Assembly (NCBI RefSeq): GCF_017515565.1
Contig: NZ_JAFWFN010000083.1
Span: 62,001 to 126,000, forward strand
Source of the DNA: Halomonas sp.
GTDB lineage: Bacteria > Pseudomonadota > Gammaproteobacteria > Pseudomonadales > Halomonadaceae
Direction of reading: 5' to 3'
DNA: 64,000 bases
Part shown: piece by piece, positions 55,023 to 62,156 of the stretch
How positions within the stretch are numbered: position 1 is the stretch's first letter
Layout of the letters: each line of letters opens with the position of its first letter
Made by a program: the position numbers and the translations under genes
Notes under the pieces: model-generated
Told to the model about the DNA's origin: nothing
Databases searched by the model: none
The model's input: the letters and a program-made list of their open reading frames with translations, nothing else

Positions 55023-55041
55023 CAGGCCCAATATGGGCCTG
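55023..55041. promoter_or_regulatory. Palindrome in the leader of the Met-rich protein gene
   Basis: CAGGCCCA-ATA-TGGGCCTG is a perfect 8-bp inverted repeat, and a second related inverted repeat (GGCCT...AGGCC) lies just before it (about 54998-55015). The pair sits 20-60 bp upstream of the ATG at 55060 and could bind a copper-responsive regulator or fold as a leader hairpin. Confidence 0.5.
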
Positions 55042-55059
55042 TCGCTAAGGAGAACGACC

Positions 55060-55614
55060 ATGGATATTCGCAAGCACACGTTTGCCTTCGGACTTACCCT
55101 AGCACTCGCTGCCGGTGGTACCGGCGCTGCTTTCGCCCAAGGGATGATGGGTGACCAAGCGGGCCAAGGACGCTCCATGATGGGAGGAATGATGGGGGGC
55201 GGCCAAGGTGGTATGGGACCCGGCATGATGGAGGAAATGATGGGTGGCGGCATGATGCCCTGCCCGATGATGGGCGGCGCCAGCATGGGCATGATGTCAA
55301 TGCTCGATGATGACCAACGCAGCGAGATGCGTGAACTGATGCAGGAACACCGCCCCGCCCAGTTCGAACGCAAAGGCCGTCTAATGAACCTACGCGACGA
55401 CCTGATGGCGGAGATGCACGGCGATCGCCCAGACCCTGATGAGGTTCAGGCGCTACACGGACAAATGGCCGAGTTACACGGCGAGATGATGGCCGAGATG
55501 GTGCGCATGCGAAATGCCATGCATGACCTGATGAGCGACGAGCAGCGCCAGCAGCTTGAGCAGGCCACACAGGAAAGTGACGTCGATCCTGACGACCACG
55601 ACGCCCATCACTGA
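55060..55614 (+). CDS. Met-rich Spy/CpxP-like periplasmic protein
   Basis: A 184-residue exported protein with a signal peptide ending at about residue 28 (TGAAFAQ). It continues with a Met/Gly-rich stretch (GMMGDQAGQGRSMMGGMMGG and GMMEEMMGGGMMPCPMMGG, about 16 methionines in 60 residues) that likely binds Cu(I). A helical region with DDDQRSEMRELMQEH and the L-x-x-x-Q-type Spy/CpxP pattern follows, and the tail is DDHDAHH. The ATG at 55060 has AAGGAGA upstream; earlier in-frame codons are not credible. It starts the rightward copper block. Confidence 0.85.
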   Translation: MDIRKHTFAFGLTLALAAGGTGAAFAQGMMGDQAGQGRSMMGGMMGGGQGGMGPGMMEEMMGGGMMPCPMMGGASMGMMSMLDDDQRSEMRELMQEHRPAQFERKGRLMNLRDDLMAEMHGDRPDPDEVQALHGQMAELHGEMMAEMVRMRNAMHDLMSDEQRQQLEQATQESDVDPDDHDAHH

Positions 55615-55690
55615 CCGAGATGTCACTGCGTAGGCATTAGGACGGACGGCCATCCTTGGCCGTTCTCTCATCGACGCCAGCAGGAGGCAC

Positions 55691-57973
55691 ATGATGTCCG
55701 ATTCAACCCCGAACATGATCACCCTGACGGTGCCCGGCATGGGCAGCGACCACTGCGCCGGTATCGTGCGAAAAACGCTCGAACGCCTTGATGGTGTGGG
55801 CACGATCCAGACCAATATCGCCAATCATCATGTCAGTGTGACCATCGAGGCAAACGGGCCCGACGGCGACACCTTGAAGAAAGCCGTCGAGGGCGCCGGC
55901 TATGACGTGGCTGCCGTGCAGAGTGACGAGGAGGACGCCGAAAGCGACACCGAGATTGAGGAGGCCTATCTAAGCCAAGCTCGCAATCGACTGATCATCG
56001 CCGCGATCCCCACCACCCTGATCATGCTGCTAATGATTCCGCACATGTTCTGGCAACCGATTCCCGGATACCTGGCCATCGTGGCGCTGCTGGCCTTCCC
56101 GGTGGTATTCCTCTATGGCGGTATTGCCACCCACAAATCGACCTGGCGCTCGTTGAAAAACGGCACCTTTAACATGGACGTGCTGATCTCTATGGGCAGC
56201 CTACCGCCCTATCTGATTGGCCTGGTCGGCTTCGTCTACACCATGACCTCGTTCATTGAGATGGCTGCCACCATCATGACCTTCCACTTGCTGGGCCGTT
56301 ACCTGGAGGCACTAGCTAAAGGGCGCGCCTCCCAGGCTATTCGTCGCCTGATGACGCTGGGCGCCAAGACAGCGCGGGTGGAGCGCGACGGTGAAGAAAT
56401 TGAGGTGCCGGTGAAAGAGCTAGCCCCCGGTGACATCATGATCGTGCGCCCCGGCGATAAGATACCCACCGACGGCGAAGTGGTTGAGGGTGAGAGCCAT
56501 CTCGACGAATCCCTCGCTACCGGCGAGTCGATACCGGTCTACAAGAGCACCGGCGACAGCGTGATCGGCGCCACCATCAACAAGGAAGGCCGATTGCGGG
56601 TCAAGGCGACCCGCGTCGGCGGCGACACTTTTCTCTCCCAAGTGGTGCGTCTTATCGACCAGGCCCAGGGCTCACGGGTGCCCATCCAAGAATTCGCCGA
56701 CCGCATGACAGGCCGCTTCGTGCCAGCGGTACTGGCTATTTCACTGGCTAGCCTGATGGCATGGGCACTGTTTCCAGACGCTCTGCGGCCTATTTTGGAC
56801 TGGGGCGCTACCTTCCTGCCCTGGGTGAACCCCGAAGCTGCCACGCCGACACTGGCTATCTTGGCCGCCGTGGCGGTACTGGTCATCGCCTGCCCCTGCG
56901 CCCTGGGCCTTGCGACCCCCACCGCGCTGATGGTCGGCTCCGGCATCGGTGCCGAGCGCGGCATCCTGATCCGCTCCGGCGAAGCGATCCAGACCTTCAA
57001 AGACGTCAAGGTGATGGTGCTCGACAAGACCGGCACTATTACACGCGGCGAGCCCAAGCTTACCGATGCCGTCACCGCCGAAGGTGTCGAGGAAACGCGC
57101 CTGCTGACCCTCGCCGTGAGCGTAGAGAACGCCTCAGAACACCCCATCGCCCGAGCCATCGTCGAGGGTGCCAAAGAACGCGATGTGAAGCCCGGTGAGG
57201 TCAGCGAGTTCCGTTCCACCGGAGCGCGTGGCGTCTCGGGCAAGGTGGGCGATGAAACAGTGCTGATCGGCAATCGTCGACTGCTGGAAGAGGAAGGCGT
57301 GGCAGGCCTCGAGGCTCTTGATGACGCCATGAGCGAACTCGAGGGCAAGGGGCGCACCGTGGTGATCGTCGCCGCCGACGGTCAGGCCCTGGGCCTCGTG
57401 GCAGTGGCCGATACCCTCAAGGAAAAATCCGTAGAGGCCATCCGCGGCATGCATGACCTAGGCCTGCACGTGGTGATGATCACCGGCGACAACGAGCGCG
57501 CCGCCCGGGCCGTGGCTGACGAGGTAGGCATCGACGAAGTTCAGGCCGGGGTGTTGCCGGAAGGCAAGGTCGATGCCATCCGCGCGCTGCAGAAAAAGCA
57601 CGGTAACCACGTAGCCATGGTTGGCGACGGCATCAACGACGCCGCAGCGTTGAAACAAGCCAACGTTGGCATCGCTATCGGCGCGGGGGCCGACGTGGCC
57701 ATTGAGGCCGCCGATGTGACCCTGGTGCGCGGCGAACTGACCGCCGTGGTGGATGCCATGCACCTATCCCGCGCCACTTATGGAAAAATCGTCCAAAACC
57801 TGATCTGGGCCAGCGCCTATAACGTAGCGGCCATTCCCATCGCCGCGATTGGCCTGCTGCACCCAATGATCGGCGTCATCGCCATGACCGCAAGCTCTCT
57901 CTCCGTCATTGGTAACTCGCTGCTACTCAAGCGGCGCTTCGCCACAAGCAGCCCACAAGGAGACTCCAAATGA
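55691..57973 (+). CDS. copA: CopA-type heavy-metal P1B ATPase
   Basis: A 760-residue copper exporter. Eight membrane helices are expected, with the transport motif CPC at residues 401-403 (VIACPCALGLATPTAL), the phosphorylation site D445 in DKTGTITRG, the actuator GES loop, the nucleotide-binding SEHPIARAI and the hinge GDGINDAA. The N-terminal HMA domain (about residues 9-75) has lost its usual CxxC: the site reads GMGSDHC (S19, C22). The ATG is 76 nt after the Met-rich gene; the next gene overlaps the stop by 4 nt (ATGA). Confidence 0.95.
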   Translation: MMSDSTPNMITLTVPGMGSDHCAGIVRKTLERLDGVGTIQTNIANHHVSVTIEANGPDGDTLKKAVEGAGYDVAAVQSDEEDAESDTEIEEAYLSQARNRLIIAAIPTTLIMLLMIPHMFWQPIPGYLAIVALLAFPVVFLYGGIATHKSTWRSLKNGTFNMDVLISMGSLPPYLIGLVGFVYTMTSFIEMAATIMTFHLLGRYLEALAKGRASQAIRRLMTLGAKTARVERDGEEIEVPVKELAPGDIMIVRPGDKIPTDGEVVEGESHLDESLATGESIPVYKSTGDSVIGATINKEGRLRVKATRVGGDTFLSQVVRLIDQAQGSRVPIQEFADRMTGRFVPAVLAISLASLMAWALFPDALRPILDWGATFLPWVNPEAATPTLAILAAVAVLVIACPCALGLATPTALMVGSGIGAERGILIRSGEAIQTFKDVKVMVLDKTGTITRGEPKLTDAVTAEGVEETRLLTLAVSVENASEHPIARAIVEGAKERDVKPGEVSEFRSTGARGVSGKVGDETVLIGNRRLLEEEGVAGLEALDDAMSELEGKGRTVVIVAADGQALGLVAVADTLKEKSVEAIRGMHDLGLHVVMITGDNERAARAVADEVGIDEVQAGVLPEGKVDAIRALQKKHGNHVAMVGDGINDAAALKQANVGIAIGAGADVAIEAADVTLVRGELTAVVDAMHLSRATYGKIVQNLIWASAYNVAAIPIAAIGLLHPMIGVIAMTASSLSVIGNSLLLKRRFATSSPQGDSK

Positions 57974-58152
57974 ACCGCCTTCACCACTGGATGATGACGG
58001 CTTGCCTGATAATGATGGGCGTCGCCATGGTACTGCTGATGTGGCGCGCACAGCCGATCGGCGGCGGAACTTGGCTACTACTCTTACCAATGGGGCTCTG
58101 CCTAGGGCTACACCTGTTCATGCATCACCGCAGTCAGCACCACGACGAATGA
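57970..58152 (+). CDS. DUF2933 family small membrane protein
   Basis: A 60-residue protein with two hydrophobic segments (MTACLIMMGVAMVLLMW and WLLLLPMGLCLGLHLFM), ending HHRSQHHDE, the DUF2933 pattern. The His-rich tail may bind copper. It is translationally coupled to copA (ATGA overlap) and closes the rightward block. Such proteins are regularly encoded after copper or silver ATPases; their function is unknown. Confidence 0.8.
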   Translation: MNRLHHWMMTACLIMMGVAMVLLMWRAQPIGGGTWLLLLPMGLCLGLHLFMHHRSQHHDE

Positions 58153-58746
58153 GTAGACCGATATCGGCGAGGATCACTATGTTTGAGATCTCACCGCGGA
58201 TGGTCGAAGGAGTTCGAGCCACCGATGCGTGAAATAGAACAGATGGAAGTAGCGTCGGCGAGATAGCTCGGGAATACAAAAGCACGTATACCGCCGCCAG
58301 AGCCGCCGTGAGTTAGAGCACAAACCGCAATAAGAAGGAACTTCAGAAACACTATGTATGCGCTAAAGGATATGCGCTAAAAGTAAGGCGAGGAAAAACA
58401 GAGGCAGGGAAATTATTGATAATTGGTGGGCCCAGTAGGACTTGAACCTACGACCAAGGGATTATGAGAGCGTCCTGGAGCCGCTTACAGTGACTCACTA
58501 CATCATAAAGCACTGAATTTAAAGGCATAAAATACTCACTACAGCAAACTTGAGCATGGTGTGGTTGACAGTATGTTGCCACCACACACTAACGCTACCT
58601 ACTGATTACAAGAACCTCAGCTACTTACCCACATCTACCAGCTATGCCGAAACGCGCATTTTTAAGAAATTTGATTCAGAACATCCTAAATCCGAATCTT
58701 TCTTGGTAGTCTTTATTTAATGATGCTTACTTAGGATTCATGGACG
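58153..58746. other. Boundary region between copper island and prophage
   Basis: About 590 nt without a convincing gene. It carries the tRNA-Met 3' remnant (58424-58468), a GTGTGG/CCACAC inverted repeat near 58559-58587, and two copies of ACTCACTACA near 58493 and 58530 that could be integrase arm-type sites. Confidence 0.5.
58424..58468 (-). tRNA. tRNA-Met 3' remnant (CAU anticodon), attachment-site half
   Basis: On the minus strand this 45-nt piece begins at the anticodon loop CTCATAA. It continues with TCCCT, the variable region, the T arm GTAGG-TTCAAGT-CCTAC, the acceptor strand TGGGCCC and the encoded ACCA. The 5' half of the tRNA is missing: the sequence before the loop cannot form the anticodon stem. 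This is the usual product of integration into a tRNA 3' end, with the intact gene at the opposite end of the inserted DNA. Confidence 0.85.
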
Positions 58747-59055
58747 ATGAAAAAACCGACGCTGTTTGCTCTCCTGGTACTCATGCCACTTTCTTCCCAT
58801 GCTGAGCTTTTCCGCTGCGTTAGTAACGGCCACACCACCTTTCAAGACTTCCCCTGTACCGACGGTAACTCTGAAACGGTCGATACCAGTAGACTTACGA
58901 TCATTGCACCACCACCACCCAGAACGCACCCTCAACCTTCTCAGTCAGTGTCTACACCGCGCGTTCACCACATTTATGTGCCATATAGAAACCATCATCA
59001 AACTGAGCTCGAACGCCGTAATTCTAGGGTAAGGGATCGCGCTCGCTTTCGTTGA
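58747..59055 (+). CDS. DUF4124-like exported protein
   Basis: A 102-residue exported protein. A signal peptide (MKKPTLFALLVLMPLSSHA) is followed by LFRCVSNGHTTFQDFPCTDG, the DUF4124 pattern with two cysteines likely to form a disulfide. The rest is Pro/His/Arg-rich and probably disordered (PPPPRTHPQPSQSV). It lies inside the prophage side of the tRNA remnant, so it is either cargo or a remnant of an earlier insertion at the site. Confidence 0.7.
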   Translation: MKKPTLFALLVLMPLSSHAELFRCVSNGHTTFQDFPCTDGNSETVDTSRLTIIAPPPPRTHPQPSQSVSTPRVHHIYVPYRNHHQTELERRNSRVRDRARFR

Positions 59056-59238
59056 TAATTGGTAGGTGATGAGCATATTGAGCAGGCCACCAGCTATTTC
59101 CCATCTACACTCACAATGGTGAGTTCTGTCGTTGCCTGTATTCAGAAATTAGCCACCCTTTTCAGAACGGCCATCATATATTCATAATCTGCAATGGTGA
59201 GGCCTTTAGTTATTCAAGGTAAATCATTTAACAAAGCC

Positions 59239-59916
59239 TTACAAAAAATCTATACTTTTAAAAACAACAATGAAAAAACATATACACACTATTGAAACAC
59301 AAACATTCTTTTTACTTTCATACTCATTAGAAAACTCTTCAAAGCTTATGGTTTTATTTGAAAAATATGAAACCATTAAACTTAAAATATTTGTTTGTTT
59401 TGTCGAGATAATTGTTTCATCTTCTTCAGAAAGGGGCTTTAGTTTCAAGACAACATCACTAACACTTGATGAGAATTTCTCAAAAAGTTCCTTTGCTTCT
59501 TTCTCAAGCGGTTCAAAATCTCTATTTTCAAACTGGTCATTAGACAACTTCATTAGCTTATAAATAAATATGTTAAAGTTTTTCCCCACCTGCATTTTCT
59601 TTTCACTAAGCAACATCGCGTATTCTTCAATCTCATGCCTTTTAGAAGGATTGTAAAATGCTGCTTTAATAAAAGCCTCACTAGTATTCTCTATCAAAAC
59701 AAAACAACTTTCCTCAACTTCTTTTACTTTATAAAAATACTCGTCTCTTAACTGCTTTACTTGATTAACCTCCAAGGCAAGATATGACCAAGTAGCACCA
59801 ATTACCACAAGCGAAATACTAACCAAATACTCTACACTTAAACCACTACCCACTATTAAATATAAGATTATTGAAACCAAAAACCCAACAAACATATAAA
59901 CAAATGTATTTTTCAT
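59239..59916 (-). CDS. AT-rich membrane protein, prophage cargo of unknown function
   Basis: A 225-residue protein I do not recognise. Two membrane helices lie at about 5-24 and 28-46, then a long charged helical region (about 50-190, with EFFYKVKEVEES- and EPLEKEAKELFEKFSSS-like coiled stretches), and a last membrane helix at about 206-223. Base composition is far more AT-rich than the host and the phage core, a mark of recently acquired cargo. It is 7 nt downstream of a small membrane-protein gene, making a two-gene unit that reads away from the repressor. A superinfection-exclusion or anti-phage role is a reasonable guess only. Confidence 0.75.
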   Translation of the reverse strand: MKNTFVYMFVGFLVSIILYLIVGSGLSVEYLVSISLVVIGATWSYLALEVNQVKQLRDEYFYKVKEVEESCFVLIENTSEAFIKAAFYNPSKRHEIEEYAMLLSEKKMQVGKNFNIFIYKLMKLSNDQFENRDFEPLEKEAKELFEKFSSSVSDVVLKLKPLSEEDETIISTKQTNILSLMVSYFSNKTISFEEFSNEYESKKNVCVSIVCICFFIVVFKSIDFL

Positions 59917-59923
59917 AAAATTC

Positions 59924-60073
59924 TCATTTAAAATTATCTTTATTTTTTTTATTCTTCCACTTTTTTAACAACTTAGCTTCCAGCCAAATATAAAAAACAG
60001 CTATCCCAGTAAGCGGGATAACCATTTTAATTACCGTATAAAAGATTTCCTTCATTGCATCTTCAGCACCCAT
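59924..60073 (-). CDS. Small single-span membrane protein, cargo partner
   Basis: A 49-residue frame with a strong GGGAGCAGGG site starts at the ATG at 60073. It reads MGAEDAMKEIFYTVIKMVIP followed by LTGIAVFYIWLEAKLL and a Lys-rich tail (KKWKNKKNKDNFK): one membrane helix (about 10-33) and a basic cytosolic end. It is AT-rich like the 225-residue gene that follows by 7 nt. A holin-like or toxin-like role is conceivable; nothing in the sequence proves it. Confidence 0.6.
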   Translation of the reverse strand: MGAEDAMKEIFYTVIKMVIPLTGIAVFYIWLEAKLLKKWKNKKNKDNFK

Positions 60074-60138
60074 TATCCCTGCTCCCTTTTACCCACAATT
60101 CCCACCTCCCTGGAACCATCTATCCACAACCCTTTTGG

Positions 60139-60423
60139 CTAGTCGGTATCCGTTCCCGTTTTCTTAAACGTGCTCCGTGCCCTCTCTATATCGGGGCTTA
60201 CTTGGCCGCACCCTTCGTCTGTCATTCCAGTCATTAGCCAAAGCGTGTATTTCGGCCATTGCTTACAGATCGCCTCCAACATTTCTCCTTTAGGCGCTCT
60301 CCCAGCCTGCTCAATGCTTTCTACAGTTTTTTTATTAAAACCAATAAGTTGTGCAAATTCAGCGCGGCCAGACGTCTCGACCTCACGAATTTCTCGCATT
60401 TTTTGGGCTAAGTCACTGGACAT
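60139..60423 (-). CDS. Phage repressor, XRE-type helix-turn-helix
   Basis: A 94-residue DNA-binding protein with one helix-turn-helix in residues 8-55 (VETSGRAEFAQLIGFNKKTV, then ESIEQAGRAPKGEMLEAICK). The C-terminal part is short and polar. Size and divergent placement opposite the excisionase-like gene match the Pf-phage repressor C position. A perfect 16-bp palindrome lies between the two genes and is its probable operator. Confidence 0.85.
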   Translation of the reverse strand: MSSDLAQKMREIREVETSGRAEFAQLIGFNKKTVESIEQAGRAPKGEMLEAICKQWPKYTLWLMTGMTDEGCGQVSPDIERARSTFKKTGTDTD

Positions 60424-60456
60424 ATACCAACTTCTTCGTATACTAAGTTCCTAGGC

Positions 60457-60472
60457 TACCAATTAATTGGTA
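60457..60472. promoter_or_regulatory. Operator palindrome of the prophage switch
   Basis: TACCAATTAATTGGTA is a perfect 16-bp palindrome located 33 bp upstream of the repressor start and 80 bp upstream of the excisionase start. It is the natural candidate for repressor binding. Confidence 0.6.
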
Positions 60473-60552
60473 CACCCGCTCAGCAATATTAAAGCATTAA
60501 TTAAATTGCTGATTTGAAGATACCACAACATGCCACAACGAGCAGGTACAGC

Positions 60553-60762
60553 ATGGAAACGAGCAACACGCCCCACGTCTCAGCACCTCAAGTGCCCGTT
60601 ATGACGATCGAGCGTTTCTCAGAGCTTTCTGGCCTATCCCCCGACACCGTTCGCGGCCAGATGAACCAAGGGAACCTCCCCATCATCAAGGTGGGTCGTC
60701 GTCGCCTCGTGAACGTCGCGCTCTTTACCGCTGAGTGCCTGCAATCGGAGGACTGGAACTAA
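60553..60762 (+). CDS. Excisionase-like winged-helix protein
   Basis: A 69-residue protein with a MerR/AlpA-type winged helix: MTIERFSELSGLSPDTVRGQMNQG followed by PIIKVGRRRLVNVALF. It sits where Pf prophages encode their excisionase (XisF), which also activates early genes and counteracts the repressor. The frame is open from a TTG at 60514, but the ATG at 60553 has AGCAGG upstream. Its stop overlaps the next start (TAATG). Confidence 0.82.
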   Translation: METSNTPHVSAPQVPVMTIERFSELSGLSPDTVRGQMNQGNLPIIKVGRRRLVNVALFTAECLQSEDWN

Positions 60763-61430
60763 TGACCGCTCTAGCCCCTATCGTCACGCTGGCAGCCTCC
60801 TGCACTCTGCTGGAATCTGACGGCCTCACCATCGCTACTCAAAAGCTCTTGTTCGACGGTGAAAGCGCCCCTGGTGGCGTAGTTCTGCATCATCACATTG
60901 TGGCCGCTGGTGGATTCTTCTTCATCAACGTACCCGCTGAGCACATGCTCGCCTTAAACCTGGATGACAGCACTATTACCCGCGTCTCCGTTCACCATGA
61001 AGACCAGAGCTACAGCATCGTTTTCAAGCACCTGCAACACGCACTGAACTACCTCGCCAAGCACTACGGCCTCGCCCAGGCCACCCACCGCGCCCCCGCA
61101 ACTGCCGACGCCTCCCCTAGCTCCTCGGCCATTGTGGTGCCCGCGCATCTATCCACACCCCCACGGTTAACGCGCCGCCCGTTATCCACAACGGCCTTTA
61201 GCCCTATCGGAGTTATGCACATGAGTAAAAAACAGCCCATTCGCGTGTTTCTCGACCAAGAGTTACACAGCCGGTACTTGATCCAGGCAGGCACCAACGG
61301 CCTGACCCCCTCGCAGATAGGGGAACGCCTGATTGAGTTTGGCATTACCCAGCTAGAGCGCGGCGACAAAGCACCGCTGCTGCCCTCGGCGGGTGATGCC
61401 TCCCCCGCTCCCCACGGCAACGGGGCCTGA
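60762..61430 (+). CDS. Prophage protein with C-terminal ribbon-helix-helix-like segment
   Basis: A 222-residue protein in two parts. Residues 1 to about 118 form a compact unit (APGGVVLHHHIVAAGGFFFI, then HALNYLAKHYGLAQATHR) of no known family. After an Ala/Pro/Ser linker, residues about 150-200 (KKQPIRVFLDQELHSRYLIQ, then TPSQIGERLIEFGITQLERG) resemble a ribbon-helix-helix DNA-binding unit. An internal ATG at 61221 with GGAG upstream could express that second part alone (69 residues). It starts 1 nt inside the excisionase gene. It could be a replication or copy regulator; this is not established. Confidence 0.72.
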   Translation: MTALAPIVTLAASCTLLESDGLTIATQKLLFDGESAPGGVVLHHHIVAAGGFFFINVPAEHMLALNLDDSTITRVSVHHEDQSYSIVFKHLQHALNYLAKHYGLAQATHRAPATADASPSSSAIVVPAHLSTPPRLTRRPLSTTAFSPIGVMHMSKKQPIRVFLDQELHSRYLIQAGTNGLTPSQIGERLIEFGITQLERGDKAPLLPSAGDASPAPHGNGA

Positions 61431-61434
61431 TCCT

Positions 61435-61788
61435 GTGTCCCCTGCCCGTCATCCGTCGCCCTTCGGTCGCACGGTGCCCTTAGCCCGCCCCGGCACGGCT
61501 GTCATACCCGAGGCACGAGCGGTTGACAGCCGTGCCGGGGTGGGCTGCCGTGCGACGCGACAGAAGGGCCACGGAGGGCGGGTAGGGGACTCCCCCTGCC
61601 TCGATTCCCGAGCTTTGAGGGAGCGGGGCCAGCGGTGCCTCCACGGTAGGGACTTTGCACGGGCCGCGACCTACTACGCCCAGGCTGAATACCTGGCACT
61701 AGTACAAAACGGCATTACACCTGAAACCACTGAGCTAGCCATTCTCGCGGACTACTGCCTAACCCAAGCCGCCAGAACCCAACGCTAA
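61435..61788 (+). CDS. Prophage small protein of unknown function (start uncertain)
   Basis: The last 70 or so codons look like a real, helix-rich coding region (RDFARAATYYAQAEYLALVQ, then TPETTELAILADYCLTQAAR), reminiscent of a TPR pair. The N-terminal part overlaps the 112-bp hairpin at 61458-61569 and reads as low-complexity Pro/Arg sequence, so the true start probably lies after 61570 at a non-ATG codon; the GTG at 61435 is listed only as a boundary. It lies between the ribbon-helix-helix gene and the ssDNA-binding protein gene. Confidence 0.4.
   Translation: MSPARHPSPFGRTVPLARPGTAVIPEARAVDSRAGVGCRATRQKGHGGRVGDSPCLDSRALRERGQRCLHGRDFARAATYYAQAEYLALVQNGITPETTELAILADYCLTQAARTQR
61458..61569. 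repeat. Large imperfect hairpin, likely inovirus origin/packaging signal
   Basis: A 112-bp inverted repeat. The inner stem pairs 61483-61504 with 61524-61545 (22 bp, one G-T pair) around a 19-nt loop. The outer stem pairs GCCCTTCGGTCGC with GCGACAGAAGGGC, with a short bulge. GC content is very high. Filamentous phages use such intergenic hairpins as the rolling-circle origin and packaging signal, and the location before the ssDNA-binding and coat genes fits. Confidence 0.75.
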
Positions 61789-61806
61789 CGAAAAGGAACC
61801 ACGACC

Positions 61807-62145
61807 ATGATTAACACTATTCAAGCCCACGTTATCGGCGCGTCCCGCTACAAGATGGATAACGGCGTCCAGGGCGCAAAAATTTCCATTATGCAAGCAG
61901 CCTCAGCCGAGAACGAGAACGCTATCGGCAATCAGGTCAGCGTCATGACGGCACCCTATGACATTTTCGACCAGCTACACGCCGCAGCCCCGCACATGCC
62001 CTGTGCCATGGAGCTGGATATCGAACTACGCACCTCCTCCGCTGCTGCCGGTGGCAAAACCGTCCTTCACGTTATCGCCGCCCGCAAACCCAACGCCACC
62101 GGCAGCCACCAGCAGCAACCGGCTACCAACAGCGACAAAAAATAG
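61807..62145 (+). CDS. Putative ssDNA-binding protein (gene V-type)
   Basis: A 112-residue protein with a compact beta-rich N-terminal 85 residues (TIQAHVIGASRYKMDNGVQG, SVMTAPYDIFDQLHAAAPHM, CAMELDIELRTSS) and a flexible Gln/Ser/Lys tail. In Pf prophages this slot holds the ssDNA-binding protein that coats the viral strand before assembly. The assignment rests on position and fold appearance rather than on a recognised motif. AAAGGAA precedes the ATG. Confidence 0.6.
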   Translation: MINTIQAHVIGASRYKMDNGVQGAKISIMQAASAENENAIGNQVSVMTAPYDIFDQLHAAAPHMPCAMELDIELRTSSAAAGGKTVLHVIAARKPNATGSHQQQPATNSDKK

Positions 62146-62156
62146 GATTTTGAGCC

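Larger units (their letters stand above)
49886..58468. mobile_element. Putative copper-resistance genomic island
   Basis: The segment carries eight copper- or envelope-stress-related genes in two divergent blocks: cardiolipin synthase, Lgt-like mini-gene, BNR lipoprotein, multicopper oxidase and Cys/His protein leftward; Met-rich protein, CopA-type ATPase and DUF2933 rightward. Near-identical tRNA-derived 18-mers flank it. No integrase is visible inside, so it would depend on another element or has lost its own. Confidence 0.5.

Noticed and set aside
61182-61190. TTATCCACA, identical to a DnaA box, with near copies at 61149 and about 60119
   Set aside because: They lie in or near coding sequence, are not clustered with AT-rich repeats, and inoviruses replicate by an initiator protein; three 9-mers are not enough to call an origin.
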